From Beroe forskalii (lineage: Eukaryota > Ctenophora > Nuda > Beroida > Beroidae), in contig WFMF01000566.1 of NCBI GenBank assembly GCA_011033025.1, forward strand, positions 37,718 to 101,717: a stretch of DNA of 64,000 nt, given 5' to 3'. Positions 38,401 through 48,330 of this stretch are shown here, in pieces. Numbering within the stretch: the first letter of the stretch is position 1; every line of letters starts with the position of its first letter. The notes under the pieces were generated by a model. The model was not told the DNA's origin. It searched no databases and was given only the letters and a program-made list of their open reading frames with translations. The position numbers were made by a program, and so were the translations under genes.

Positions 38401-41400
38401 TATCTGAAGCATCCACGGGGCTATTATTGTGAGTACACTATCAATAATTATAATTTTGAGAATTTTTGTAAGTTATGATTTATTATTGTGAGTACAGTTT
38501 AATAAAGGGGGGTATTATTTTATGTATAGAAGCAATATCTCGATATTGTATTTGATTTTCCCGTCACCAGCGGAACAATTCTTGTTATAAAATGTTTATT
38601 TTGCTTTGTTTCTTCCATGTTACTGTATTACTTTTTCGTTTGTTTTACCGATGTCTAATGTCTGGATGTTTTTATGTCTAAGGGTTTCTGGAGTTCAATG
38701 TGGGGTTTTCTTGTCCCATGTGATAGTTATGTGCCCACTGAATGAATGACGTAACTTTAAGTACCTTGTTAACTATAGTTGTTATGTTAACTATAGTTAC
38801 TCAAGCATCAATTCGAAAAGTATTCATTCATAATTCATATTAAAATTTGGCCTCTAACTCTGATGAATTCTGAGGAATTTATTGTCGAATTAATATGTTA
38901 GATTAGACATGGGCGTTCGATTATCTTACTTATCTTAAGAAGTTAAGATTTAAATCATGCATACAAATGGAACTTATAAATTCATAATATCTACGTATAT
39001 TATAGTTTCTTTACTTAAAACCATTATTTCTCCTGCCCACAATAAAATGTTCGTTCTTTTGTTCCTGTTATTCCTCCCTTTCACGGAGGCCGGCATTTGG
39101 TTTGAAATGCTCGGCAACCTTTGCACGGCACCGACCCTCGGGGAAACTTCACGCTTTCCAAGGAAAACGGACTGAAAATCCGTATCGCTGCTGCTTACAA
39201 CAAGATAATCCGGTGGAACCAACCGACCGACACCACCACCCTTGATACCTACTTGACCCATATCATGGGGAGTGATTACAAGTATTTGATTCGCTATACT
39301 AACGATATAGTCAAGACGAAGGAAGCTTTCTTTGCTGCAGTTGAGGCCTATGACCGAGGGGAGGATGTTCCTTTGAAGGTGCAGGCATACGTGGAATTCT
39401 ACTCGCTAGTACTCCATGTGCTCATGCTCCGGTTTGCGGACAAGTTCCTGGAGTTCAAGTACGATGCAAGGTGTAGGACTTGGATCAAACCGTCACAGCT
39501 TGCGTTTAAAAACTATGATAATCTCATCAGTTACGTGAAGAATCGTGAAAATGAAAGTAAATATGCGTACTTGCTGATCAATAACTATGTGGATGTGTAC
39601 AATGGTACGTCAGGGGAAAGCATTCGGTTAAAAGCTGGCATAAGTAAACGGAAAATGGAGAAAATAGCTGGGACAGCTATGAATGAAACCCGTATATTGA
39701 TTGAGGATTTCCTTAACAGATCTTTCGAACTTGGCTTTGGAGCACTTGACAAAATCTATGACAACTATCATCATCCGAAGGCCTCGGTGGGATGGGTTGT
39801 TCGGGTCCAAAGATATAATGTGGTACCCTCCACAACTGCTGGCATTGATTGTGATGCCAACTTACCTGATCTTCGAGCGTTGGTCGCTTTTCAATTTTTT
39901 CTTTTTGACTATGTTCCACCCTCGGAATGTTTGAATTTACTCACTTCACACCGGCAACCTGATATGCCGTTGTTGGAGGCACTGCAATTTATCAAAGATG
40001 CGATTATGGTTCAGCCAAAACTCGTGAAACATTTTATCAAAAATCAAGGTGATGCCCAGGCCCTGATAGATGAGTTCAAAGATTTTGATCTTCAAAGCCC
40101 AAATCCTCTCGAAATCCTGAGTAGTGAGAAACTCCAGGATGTTGTTCAAGGAAAAATAAAAATACATCAATGTAAAAACTGTACTTGTTGGACACAAAAT
40201 ATGGCATTGAAATTCAAAAAAGCTGTGAAAAAGATAAGAAGTATTATTCCACATTCCAAGATTAAACCATGCACAGCCGACTGGACTCAAATGAATGATC
40301 AAACTTTGCACAAGCCTCTTGGATCATAAACAACATAGAGGGAATGGATGAAATTTTTGAAATATTCACTACCAATACTTTGTCCAAATGGTGGTTTCGT
40401 TAAGTCCTATATTGGCATCCCCTACTCCCGTGTTGGCATGAAACACGGATTATGGTGGATTAATAGTCACCTGCTTCCTTTCGAAACTTGTGAGGATCTC
40501 TATTATATCCAGAAGCTACGGACCACCATTGAAGATCGTGACAAAAAGCGGTTTTATACGCTTGACTCTATCCTGTTACAAAAATGTGGCTCTATCCCAG
40601 AGAGTCAGGTGTACGAGAGTTTTGCTATGACTTACAAGGTCGGATGTATGTACAAATATCGTTTCTTGAGATCAATGGATGTCGAGCAACTTGAAGATAC
40701 AATTGACATTGCATACCAGAGGGAACAATATGAAAGATTTGATTGCTTTAAAGAGGATGTTTTGTCTTTGAAGAGCAAGGATTACATTGAGATTATTGAC
40801 AAGTTTGTTGGTGATTGGCTGGACAAAGAAAACAACCGATTTGATGCCTTTTTCCAAGACCTTTATATTTCTCTGCGAAACATTGAGTTCTCAGGAAAAG
40901 ATTGTGTTCCATGTAAATCATATGAACATGTCATCACTTTATTCAAGCTTAATATGATGACGTTCTTGCACTATGATGACAACAGAATTTATCCCCATTC
41001 ATTTGAGCCCGACCAATATGCACAGGAAAAGAACTCGATCATGAAGATGAACCAAGAGCGTCTTTCAGAATGTTCAAGCTTCAGGGATTCACTTTCCGAG
41101 TGGTGGGATACCCACGGAAAGCTCAAAGAAACTAAATTTTTTACTGAAGATGCAAAGGGAGTATATCTCACGTACCTCGGAGATAAGTCGTATTTACCAA
41201 CCTCAAGGATTGAATTGTTCGAGGGTAAATATTATGCGGTAAAGAACCAAGACCAAATTGAAAGCTTTGTGGAGATTTTAGAAAAACGACTCAACGAAAT
41301 AGGTAATACAATATACCTTATCTAGCTATACAGTATACAATACAATATTTTCATCATTACGAATTAGACATGTATTGAGGCTTTTAATTCGCCAATGAAG

Positions 41401-44400
41401 CATCAAAAATTAGGTTTCAAGTCTTTCATTCTTGGTTATTAAGACAGGGTACCTTTAACACGGCTTTAAATTGATTCTGCACTAATTATTTTCTGGAATA
41501 ATCACGACTATATTCCCTCTTCAGCTATCCCCGTTCCAGATGGAAGGTCGATATTCAGCGATTTGACGGAATTCACCGAGAAATATAGGGAAAAAATCAA
41601 TAACAGATATGCAAAGAATTGGGGCCAGCTCATCAAAGTTAGGAACTGCCTCTATCATCATCTGGGTATTTTCAGGAAGCAAGATAGTACAAATTATCAT
41701 TACACTTGTAAGCAACTAAAAATAAAAAGAAAAAAAGCAATAGCATCTCGTGAAACAGAGACAGATGAGGTAGGTGATTTGAAACAAACCAAAACGAAAA
41801 AGAAGAAGAAAGTTCTGAAGGATGGGACTTTGAAGAGGAGAAAAAATAAGAAGAAGAGCTCAAGTAGGGATGTTTGGATTGTTAATTAGACTGGAATAAA
41901 GAAATGCGTGGCCCTTACTACTATCACCTTATCACCTAATATGTGGAGCACAGAAAAAACAATGGTGGAATTTTCTAATAAATTTTACATTTCTCTCCGT
42001 ATAAATTTCTCTTCAATATAGCTTAATATCTCATGATTTTTGTGAAATTTCTCGTGTATTCTCTTTTTCATGTCAATTGTAAATCATGTTGAAGATATAC
42101 TGAATGTTTGACAAGTTTTAAAGCTTTTTTTCCTTAAAATCAAGTTTATGAACGTTGTATGTATTACAGTGTATTGTAATTTATTCATTTATTTTTGTGT
42201 GCAATATGACGTGTTTTGTACATCATTACACTTATATGTCTGTCAAGCTTTGTGTCTATGATACCATACAGAACTCCAGCCCATAATCCTTCCGTATTTA
42301 CCACTTCAAGTGCATTAACGTGTACATAAAATGCTGGTTGAGAGTGACATCATTTTCATGGTTTAGAATGATGAATTGATGAAGTTGAATCGGCTGCCTT
42401 TCATTCCATTTTCCACATCATCTAACTTGGCCAACTTGGCAATGATAAAGTTTGGTGGTATATATAAATAACAGTGATTAAATTAGCGGTACTTATCTTC
42501 TATTTTCCCATCATCTCTCAACTCCCGTCGCGTTTACAAGTCTACAAATCCCTGATCCCTAAACTATCCCTGCATAAAATTTTGCTATTAATTTTGAGGG
42601 TGTTGAATGATGTGTTCAAATCAAGGAATCTCTGATAGGGTTTAGGTAATAACAACTAACCAGGTATGGTCTCCCTAGCTCTAACCCCAACCAATCCCTC
42701 TAACAGGTCAAAGAACCCCTGATATCGTCCAGTTTCCTCCTCAAACTCCTGAAAATACCATCTGGCGACGTTACAGCGCAGTTGTTTGAAACGAGTTTCA
42801 ACAAACTCATCGGACCACATATCCTCCTTGAAAAGAGACTGGCAGAGACGGACAAGAATGTCAAGCCTCTCTCAACCCAGACTAAACTATCGAAAGTGAG
42901 TTGTTTGACATGTCCATGGCATATCTTTGACAAAACCAGAAATTGTAAGAAATTTGTTGCATGTTGAGAGGACGGGAGAGGACTGAGTACTGGTGAGTAC
43001 CACTCAAGATAATGACCTTTCGAGAGCATTATTGTCACAAAATTGTCACATTTTTTACAGGTCCATGGAGATTTATTTTACAACTTTTACTAGAACTTAA
43101 TATGAATATCGTCTGATTATGTTTAAGTATCATCGTCTGTACCGCTGGAGCCTGGAGGGCTCTCTCCCTCTCTCTGTCTTCCATTATTTGTTGTTTTTAC
43201 TAAGTCAAGTATTGTCACTATAATATGAATTTGTGACGTCATATCACCCTGAAACCCCAGAAACTTAATATCCGAACGATTTTTTATAATCAGTCAGAGT
43301 ATCTACATCAATGAAAGGTTGAAAATTACTGAGCAAGTTATTTAAAAGGAGTTGACCGCACTCCTTGGACCATCAGCCGGGTCAGGTCCGCGGCAGTGGG
43401 ACCCAACACAACCCTCAGTTTGAGGCTGTGTCTCCCGGAAATGGAGTTGCTTACCAACTTCAGCTCCATTCCCAAGATGTGGCATGGAGATGCCACAGGG
43501 CTGGCACGAAGAGTGAAACACGGCTCACTGGTTGAAAAGAACCAAAACATCAGATGAGTGAGTTCGTGTTTCACGCCCCCCACTGTTACCCTGCCTCACG
43601 GCAGAATCGTTGGTTGTCCAAATCCTCTGAATCTGCTCACAGATTCAGAGGATCTATGATAACATCGCTGAATTCCACTCTGTTTCACTTCTGGGAGCTT
43701 GGAATATTGGAACAGGTCTGATTCGGTGGGGCACTATTGAATTTGATTTCTATTGGTGTGTTGGTTGTTTCCTTTCTCTTGTGACAGTGAAAATTCACAT
43801 CTACAACGTTGTTTTCTTCTCGTTTCTCTTCAGTCGTCGGTCCATGTGCTCTTTCAACTCAAATTTACACAGGTTGGTAGCGTTCTTCATCAGGCAGAGT
43901 TCGGTGTTAGAATCTTCGAGTTGGTTGATCATGGTCGCTAAATCTTTCTTGTATCTCACGATCAAGTAGATGAAGAGTCCAAGTAGTAGGAGTGCAAGCG
44001 TTGTTAAGGACAGACATAACGTCAAAACGAGGTTAAGCTTGTCCAATGTCCATAGTCGTCAGCACGATTGCAAGGAAAGGTTGTATTTAATAATCAACGT
44101 TGGAAGTGTGCGTAGAGCAACGTAATCAGAATGTTGTGATAGTATTGTGAGGTAAAATGCTTTTATACGCGCGCGATTTCAACACGTGCAGCAACTTATG
44201 TGCCCATGTTGCCTAGCAACGGTTCGACCGTTTTTCAACATTGTTAACTTTTTATTTAAAAGTTTAAAACGTGAGCAAAAAAGTATGATAAAACGTGAGG
44301 TAAAAAGTGTGGTGAAACGTGAAAATATACCGACTACCGCTAAAATTTGCCACATTTACGAGTGTGGCACAATAATTCTTTAGTTTGCGTAACGCGCGAA

Positions 44401-45384
44401 GACATTTACCAAGATAGATATGATTTAATTGACGTGCATTCGTATAAATTTGGTGCGCGCGCTACCAATTAACCAATTAAGAAATTTGCCAGGGGCACAA
44501 ATCTTGTCGATATGATAACATTACCTGTAATTACATTTCCAGATTGGTTAATTGGTCTCATTTCATTGTAACCTTCGACGCAATTCTGCTTTTCCTCATT
44601 TTTCGAGTCTCCGGTCGTCTTTCGATCGTGTTTTACCATCAAGGGCGGAGAAAAAAGGGGGGAACGGACATTTCATCTCACGACAACTCATCTCAGGACA
44701 CTTTATCTCGCAATATGTCAGCTCTATGCAAAGGTTAGGGTCTGGGTTAGGGTTTGCGTTATGGTTTGGGTAAGGGTGAGGGTTAGGATCAGGATGGGGG
44801 TGGAGAGAAATGAGATGTCGCCCGTAGTTTAGTACGGACAAGGGTAATTTCAAGATCTCATCGCGAATAAACCTAGAAGATAACAATTCAGGTCCTCATG
44901 CCATGGAAATCGCCATGAAATAGAACCCAAAAGAATCCTACTTCTTAGAACAATTTACTAATTTCCCCGTAACCTAGATCTTCATTTCAACATGGAAAGC
45001 TTAAACGAACTTGTACCAAGCGATTGATGTGATGTTGATTATAATTTGTACAATTCCCAGTTTTTCTTGGAACGAACCAAGCGATTATGTAATGTTAATT
45101 ATAATTCATCCTCAATTCCCAGAGTTTCAAAGGCCTGAGATCGCAGCACCCATCCATTTCCTTTTAGTGGTGGGTTGGGTATTGAATATGAATTGATTGT
45201 GTTGTGTCGAGAATAATTAAACTGTTGATTGATTGATTATCATTCTCAGAGTTTCAAAGGTCGACGATCGCTGCAGAACTCGCTGAGTCGGAGGAAGCGA
45301 AAAGAGAGTAATGAGTGGCTGAACTACGTGGTGCCCTTTACCCCCGATCACATGGACGGTTGGTTACATTACAAAATACCTTAA
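29444..45384 (+). CDS. Liprin-beta scaffold protein, coiled coil plus three SAM domains (5' end not found)
   Basis: Exons: 29444-29561, 29824-29859, 29985-30070, 30287-30418, 31216-31411, 34047-34251, 34520-34645, 34797-34864, 35075-35208, 36525-36642, 37121-37220, 38125-38298, 42707-42895 and 45250-45384. The first three encode coiled coil (QQQDEITALKKHVAFLLDD, EIEKLKRDKLKLKLEKEG); then a Ser-rich linker; then SAM1 (FASWETWKLHQWMDTQGLG to GIKHPLHVKKLVLALM), SAM2 (WVLPWLSDIGLPQYLPAFRE to LHAVSIMRAIELLR) and SAM3 (VFWTHQNVKQWLSSNYFAEY to FETSFNKLIGPHI). This order and the GIKHPLH motif identify liprin-beta, a partner of liprin-alpha/LAR-RPTP scaffolds at synapses or cell edges. Phases agree except between 38298 and 42707, which are off by one base. 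About 605 residues are seen; vertebrate homologues are near 1000, so N-terminal exons are missing. The stop at 45384 could instead be a splice donor at 45358. Confidence 0.9.
31034..31215 (+). repeat. Degenerate copies of the acceptor of the exon at 31216
   Basis: The segment cacccacctcaggttaaaac at about 31029-31049 mimics the true junction cacccacccc-ag|gttaaaact. Further cccacctcaggtt copies occur near 31112 and 31153. Only the last continues into the open coding frame. Confidence 0.7.
32175..33607. mobile_element. Non-autonomous element with short TIRs
   Basis: Terminal gacacagggtgt (32178-32189) is matched by acaccctgtgtc (33595-33606). Subterminal motifs gttagtacagtgtactaaat (several between 32225 and 32360) and related ttagtataatgtacca (33525) repeat inside. 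A second inverted-repeat element is nested inside. No transposase is seen. Confidence 0.65.
32808..33199. mobile_element. Nested MITE with GGGCCATCCATAAAGGACGT termini
   Basis: The left end gggccatccataaaggacgt (32811) recurs inverted at the right end as acgtcctttatggatggccc (33177-33196 region), giving TIRs of about 26 bp, and cgtccgca repeats are scattered inside. Similar GGCCATCCATAAA termini are widespread in animal MITEs. About 390 bp, no coding. Confidence 0.8.
33990..34078 (+). repeat. 46-bp tandem duplication over a liprin acceptor
   Basis: The unit tttctaccgcag followed by gactcttcgcgtctatgagc occurs at 33989 and 34035, and a shorter tttgtcgcagaactcttcgc at 33848. Only the acceptor at 34046 keeps the frame; use of the one at 34000 shifts it by one base. 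Confidence 0.85.
35765..36530 (+). repeat. Serial partial duplication of the liprin SAM2 exon
   Basis: The junction cag|aacgcaggtaaggaagatgc is present at 35999, 36090, 36247 and 36394 before the true exon at 36525 (aatgcaggtaaggaggatgc). Copies at 36090-36394 keep up to 80 coding bases (through cttggctctctgacatcggg) and then lead to a stop. Three shorter aacgcag copies lie at 35768, 35806 and 35846. C-rich ccccctaaaacccc tracts fill the gaps. Confidence 0.9.
36640..36885. repeat. (TCTG)n microsatellite
   Basis: Interrupted tetranucleotide repeat ctgtctgtctg, purest at 36684-36750. The minus-strand frame over it (DRQTDRQT) is a translation of the repeat. Confidence 0.95.
38278..38495 (+). 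repeat. Duplicated liprin SAM3 exon end and donor
   Basis: catccacggggcgctattat with its cgtgagtacactatcaat donor (38278-38315) is repeated at 38409-38446 as catccacggggctattattg tgagtacactatcaat, with a third weaker ttattattgtgagtacag at 38479. Confidence 0.85.
39047..41889 (+). CDS. Unrecognised secreted protein gene nested in a liprin-beta intron
   Basis: The frame opens with a signal peptide (MFVLLFLLFLPFTEAG) at 39047, moves frame near 39114, runs to about 40316, and continues through two more frame changes (about 40316 and 40390) to a donor at 41302; an intron 41303-41524 (gtaata...ttcag) joins in phase to 41525-41889. Each change is mended by one base in a short homopolymer (T3, C2, T3), so I read one protein of about 873 residues. 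It is helical-looking and soluble, with scattered Cys (for example CKNCTCW), N-glycosylation sequons and a Lys-rich tail (KKKKKVLKDGTLKRRKNKKK). I do not recognise the family. It lies in the intron 38299-42706 of liprin-beta on the same strand. An old domesticated insertion or a lineage-specific gene are both possible. Confidence 0.7.
43622..43653. repeat. Perfect 14-bp hairpin
   Basis: atcctctgaatctg, loop ctca, cagattcagaggat. It follows a GC-richer segment (43340-43600) that I cannot assign. Confidence 0.8.
43801..44046 (-). CDS. Possible small single-pass membrane protein
   Basis: The minus-strand open frame of about 81 codons encodes a strong transmembrane segment (LSLTTLALLLLGLFIYLIV) followed by RYKKDLATM and a short helical, possibly coiled-coil, Cys-containing tail ending RRLKRNEKK. 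No in-frame ATG precedes the membrane segment: the nearest ATG (about 44053) is one base out of frame, so either a one-base error or an upstream exon is needed. A TATAAAA lies about 115 bases upstream. It sits in the last liprin intron on the opposite strand. Family unknown. Confidence 0.4.
   Translation of the reverse strand: MDKLNLVLTLCLSLTTLALLLLGLFIYLIVRYKKDLATMINQLEDSNTELCLMKNATNLCKFELKEHMDRRLKRNEKKTTL
44161..44167 (-). promoter_or_regulatory. TATA-like box
   Basis: The minus strand reads cgcgtataaaagc here, upstream of the small membrane-protein frame and downstream of a CG-rich cgcgcg run. Confidence 0.35.
44640..44835. repeat. Degenerate TTAGGG-like repeat bounded by inverted acatttcatctc/gagatgtc
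   Basis: ggttagggtctgggttaggg and following variants at 44735-44795 are flanked by acatttcatctc (44669) and gagatgtcgccc (44812). This looks like an interspersed repeat rather than a telomere. Confidence 0.5.
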
Positions 45385-47404
45385 ATTACATAATATACTA
45401 ATTACTGCTAAACGGGGGACGGATCACAAGAGATCCAGTCAGGTACCCCAACACGGGACTTCCCGCTACAGGTGGTCCCAGTTTTCAGGGCTACTGTGGA
45501 TGGGAACGAGTCCCGTACCTCTCCAGGACATATACCCTTTAGGACAATTAACACTTATAAACTACAAGCAAGGGGGGAACGGATCTACGAGATTTCCGAC
45601 GAGTCAACCCGTCTAGGAAAGACTGCCCCGCGGGGCAAACCCTCCATTGTACATGGGGGACTGTGGGTGGGAACGAGTCCTTAACCTCTCTCACCACTAG
45701 CCCCTAAAATGTAGAAAATATTTTTATCATCAGAGTATCAGGGGTCGCTAACATTAGCTCGCTTCAAAATCTGAAAATTGTAAGAGGCGTTTCAAATGAT
45801 TTCGCAACATTTTATTGTGATGAGTATCATCATGAATATTAACATGATTTCAAGGAGGGGGGTGTTCAAAAGATTGCATATGATTTAACATGATTTCAAG
45901 TGGAGGATGCTCAAAAGATTACTTATGATTTATGTGGATTGAGAAAGATCCTTTCAGTATTTTGTTTCCCAATCTCTAGTGAGTTGCATAACACGGCATA
46001 AACCTTCAATGGTTCTCAAACGTCCAGAGAATCAAGCAACATCAAACATTTCATTTATCTCTAAATACAATTTAATTATTCATGATCATGTCCTTTCAAC
46101 TCTTTCATAAAGCGCTCCAAAAAGCTCGTCGTGCTACACTAGAAAAGGCAATATTAATCAATATGTATCTGTTTTTATCAACGAAACTCAGCTATTTTAT
46201 TCTTCTGTGTTATTCATTTTGCAGTGAAAGGTGAGCGATGCATTGTTATTTAGCTCGTACTTTTGTTGTTCGATTAATATTTATGTTACTGAAGTTAGAG
46301 TCGCATAATCTACGAGATTTTCATTGGTTATTTTACCAACTCCAGTCTCCACTTTGTGGATTATATCTTGGATCTCGATGGCATATGAGCTTGATATTAG
46401 CGGAGTAGCGGTTGGAGGAGAGGTATGATCTAAGACCTGCGAATAAAAACTTGTCTTTGTTCCAAGCTATTTTAGTTTCTGCTTCCCCGTGACATGTTGC
46501 TCTATGCAATAACCACTTTTTTACTTGGTTCGTTTCTCTTGTGAAAGATGTGTGCAGAATCCAGATGTTAATTCTAGAATATCATCTAAAATCATAAATT
46601 TCGCTGCCGTTAATCATAAATTTTGCTACCCTGTCAAACCGTGGAAATCGCATGTTTCTGTATACCGGTTTTACTGTGCTATCAACCTACCAGTTTTCCA
46701 TTATCATAAAAGACAAAATTGTCACATTTAACTCCAGTTCATCTTTTCTCCATTTCCTTTCAAGCCTGATTTTTGGGCATTTTCTATTAACCCTGCGTAA
46801 TGATTCATTATGTGACGCGGAGGGGCTATTGTTCTTGCTGGTGCTCCAATCTAAAGTCAATTTTTCGAACAAGTGAACTCATTCGCGGGACGCTGCTTTA
46901 GTTTTTCCAAACAGTATAATAGTCATTCGATCGGGTGAAAATTGTAAGGTTACAACATCAAAGATGGGCCATAGGGCCCTATATTGATGACATTCTTTCT
47001 TTGAATTGAACTCAAGGGATTGAAGTTTAAACGAGATAACTGATACGAGAGAATTGTAATCAGAAGCTTTCGAAAATCATGTGATTATCGTCGTCAGCTG
47101 AATTGAATATTCTGAATAATATTCATTTAATATTCGAAGTGAATATTAAATGAGTTTGTTGCCGAATGAGAACCGGTGCAGTCTGTATTGTTTCTATCCA
47201 AGAGGTAGGTCATGGAGTAGATCCCCAAGTTTTATTGTTGCGTAGATGTCGCGGGCTCAGAAATTTATGAATGGTTTTCGTTTCGCGAAGTAACGTATTT
47301 TTCAACTAAGGGAGCAAGTTAAAACGTTTAATGATACGATAAAGTTTAAAATCAGGAGCTTTCATAAAATCATGTGATTATCGTCGTCAGTTTATTTCAA
47401 TTTA
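45385..47404. other. Intergenic DNA, no gene seen
   Basis: 45420-45690 has two related segments (gggaacgagtcccgtacctc at 45502 and gggaacgagtccttaacctc at 45669). A 40-base segment ending aaatcatgtgattatcgtcg is found at 47060 and again at 47352. The rest is AT-rich without coding character. Confidence 0.5.
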
Positions 47405-48125
47405 CTCCCTATGTTATTTTATGGCTGACGCCCCTGCCGGTGCCGGTTTTTAAATTGGGTGGAGTCATCCTGGGGGATGTTCAATTGTTGAACCTTTAAA
47501 CAATTGAGTTTTAAATAGAAAAGAAAAATAGAACCATTGAGTTTTTCCCTTTCCTTGATGAGCGTTCTCTCGTATTTTTCGTTTTTTTTCATTTTTCCCG
47601 TTACTTTTTTGTCACTGCCAGCATAAAGTTGGATAATAGATCATGTTTTTGGATTCGGTAAGTACCCTTTTTATTTTTTGACGTTATTTTTTGTGTTACA
47701 GCAGCCAGCAGTGTTTTTTTAATTTATTTCCTATGTTATTTTACGGCTGACGCCCCTACCGGTGCCGGTTTTTAAGTTGGGCGGAGTCATCTTTTGGGGA
47801 TGTTCAATTGTTCCTTTTAATTGAACAATTGAGTTTTAAATAGAAAAGAAAAATAGAACCATTAAGTTTTTTTCTTTCCTTGATGAGCCTTCGCTTGTAT
47901 TTTGCATTTTTTCATTTTTCCCGTTACTATATAGACTAGTTATGCAAACATATCAGCCAAACCGCAACCGTTGCCCCTCAGACGTCTCTTGTGAGGGGCC
48001 TTGTCGTATGGCACAGCGCATCCTAGGAAGCGCCCTTAACATACTTACATTTTTCCCGTTACTTTTTTTTCACTTCCAGCATAAAGTTGGATAATAGATC
48101 ACGTTTTTGGTCTTGGTAAGTACCC
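47405..48125. repeat. Tandem duplication of about 310 bp upstream of the receptor gene
   Basis: Copy 1 (about 47411-47690) and copy 2 (about 47728-48125) share tatgttatttta(t/c)ggctgacg, the ccggtgccggtttttaa block, gttttaaatagaaaagaaaa and cataaagttggataatagat. Copy 2 is interrupted by the insertion at 47929-48047. Confidence 0.9.
47929..48047. mobile_element. 119-bp insertion with 16-bp target duplication
   Basis: catttttcccgttact occurs at 47913-47928 and again at 48048-48063, whereas copy 1 of the surrounding duplication has it once, so copy 1 is the empty site. The insert contains a strong hairpin (gcccctca with tgaggggc, about 47971-47998) and no poly(A). Origin from a small structured RNA is possible but I cannot name one. 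Confidence 0.75.
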
Positions 48126-48330
48126 ATTTATTTTTGACGCACATTGTTCCTCCTTCAAGTTCCATTTATGGTCATCGACATATCAAGGATGGTATGAGCA
48201 GCATTGTTCTATATTGAATTGTCTTGAAGTCAAATTGAAGAGCCAATTTCTTGCTCTTAGAGCCAATTTAACGTAATGCCATAAATATTTCGAAATATTA
48301 GCACGCTCTACAGTTTTTCTCATCCCAGAA

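Noticed and set aside
40348..41325. Separate gene starting at the ATG at 40357
   Set aside because: Coding character continues without a break from the upstream frame once one-base homopolymer changes are allowed, and no promoter or gap separates them.
44735..44795. Internal telomere
   Set aside because: TTAGGG-like copies are few, degenerate and flanked by inverted ends of an interspersed repeat.
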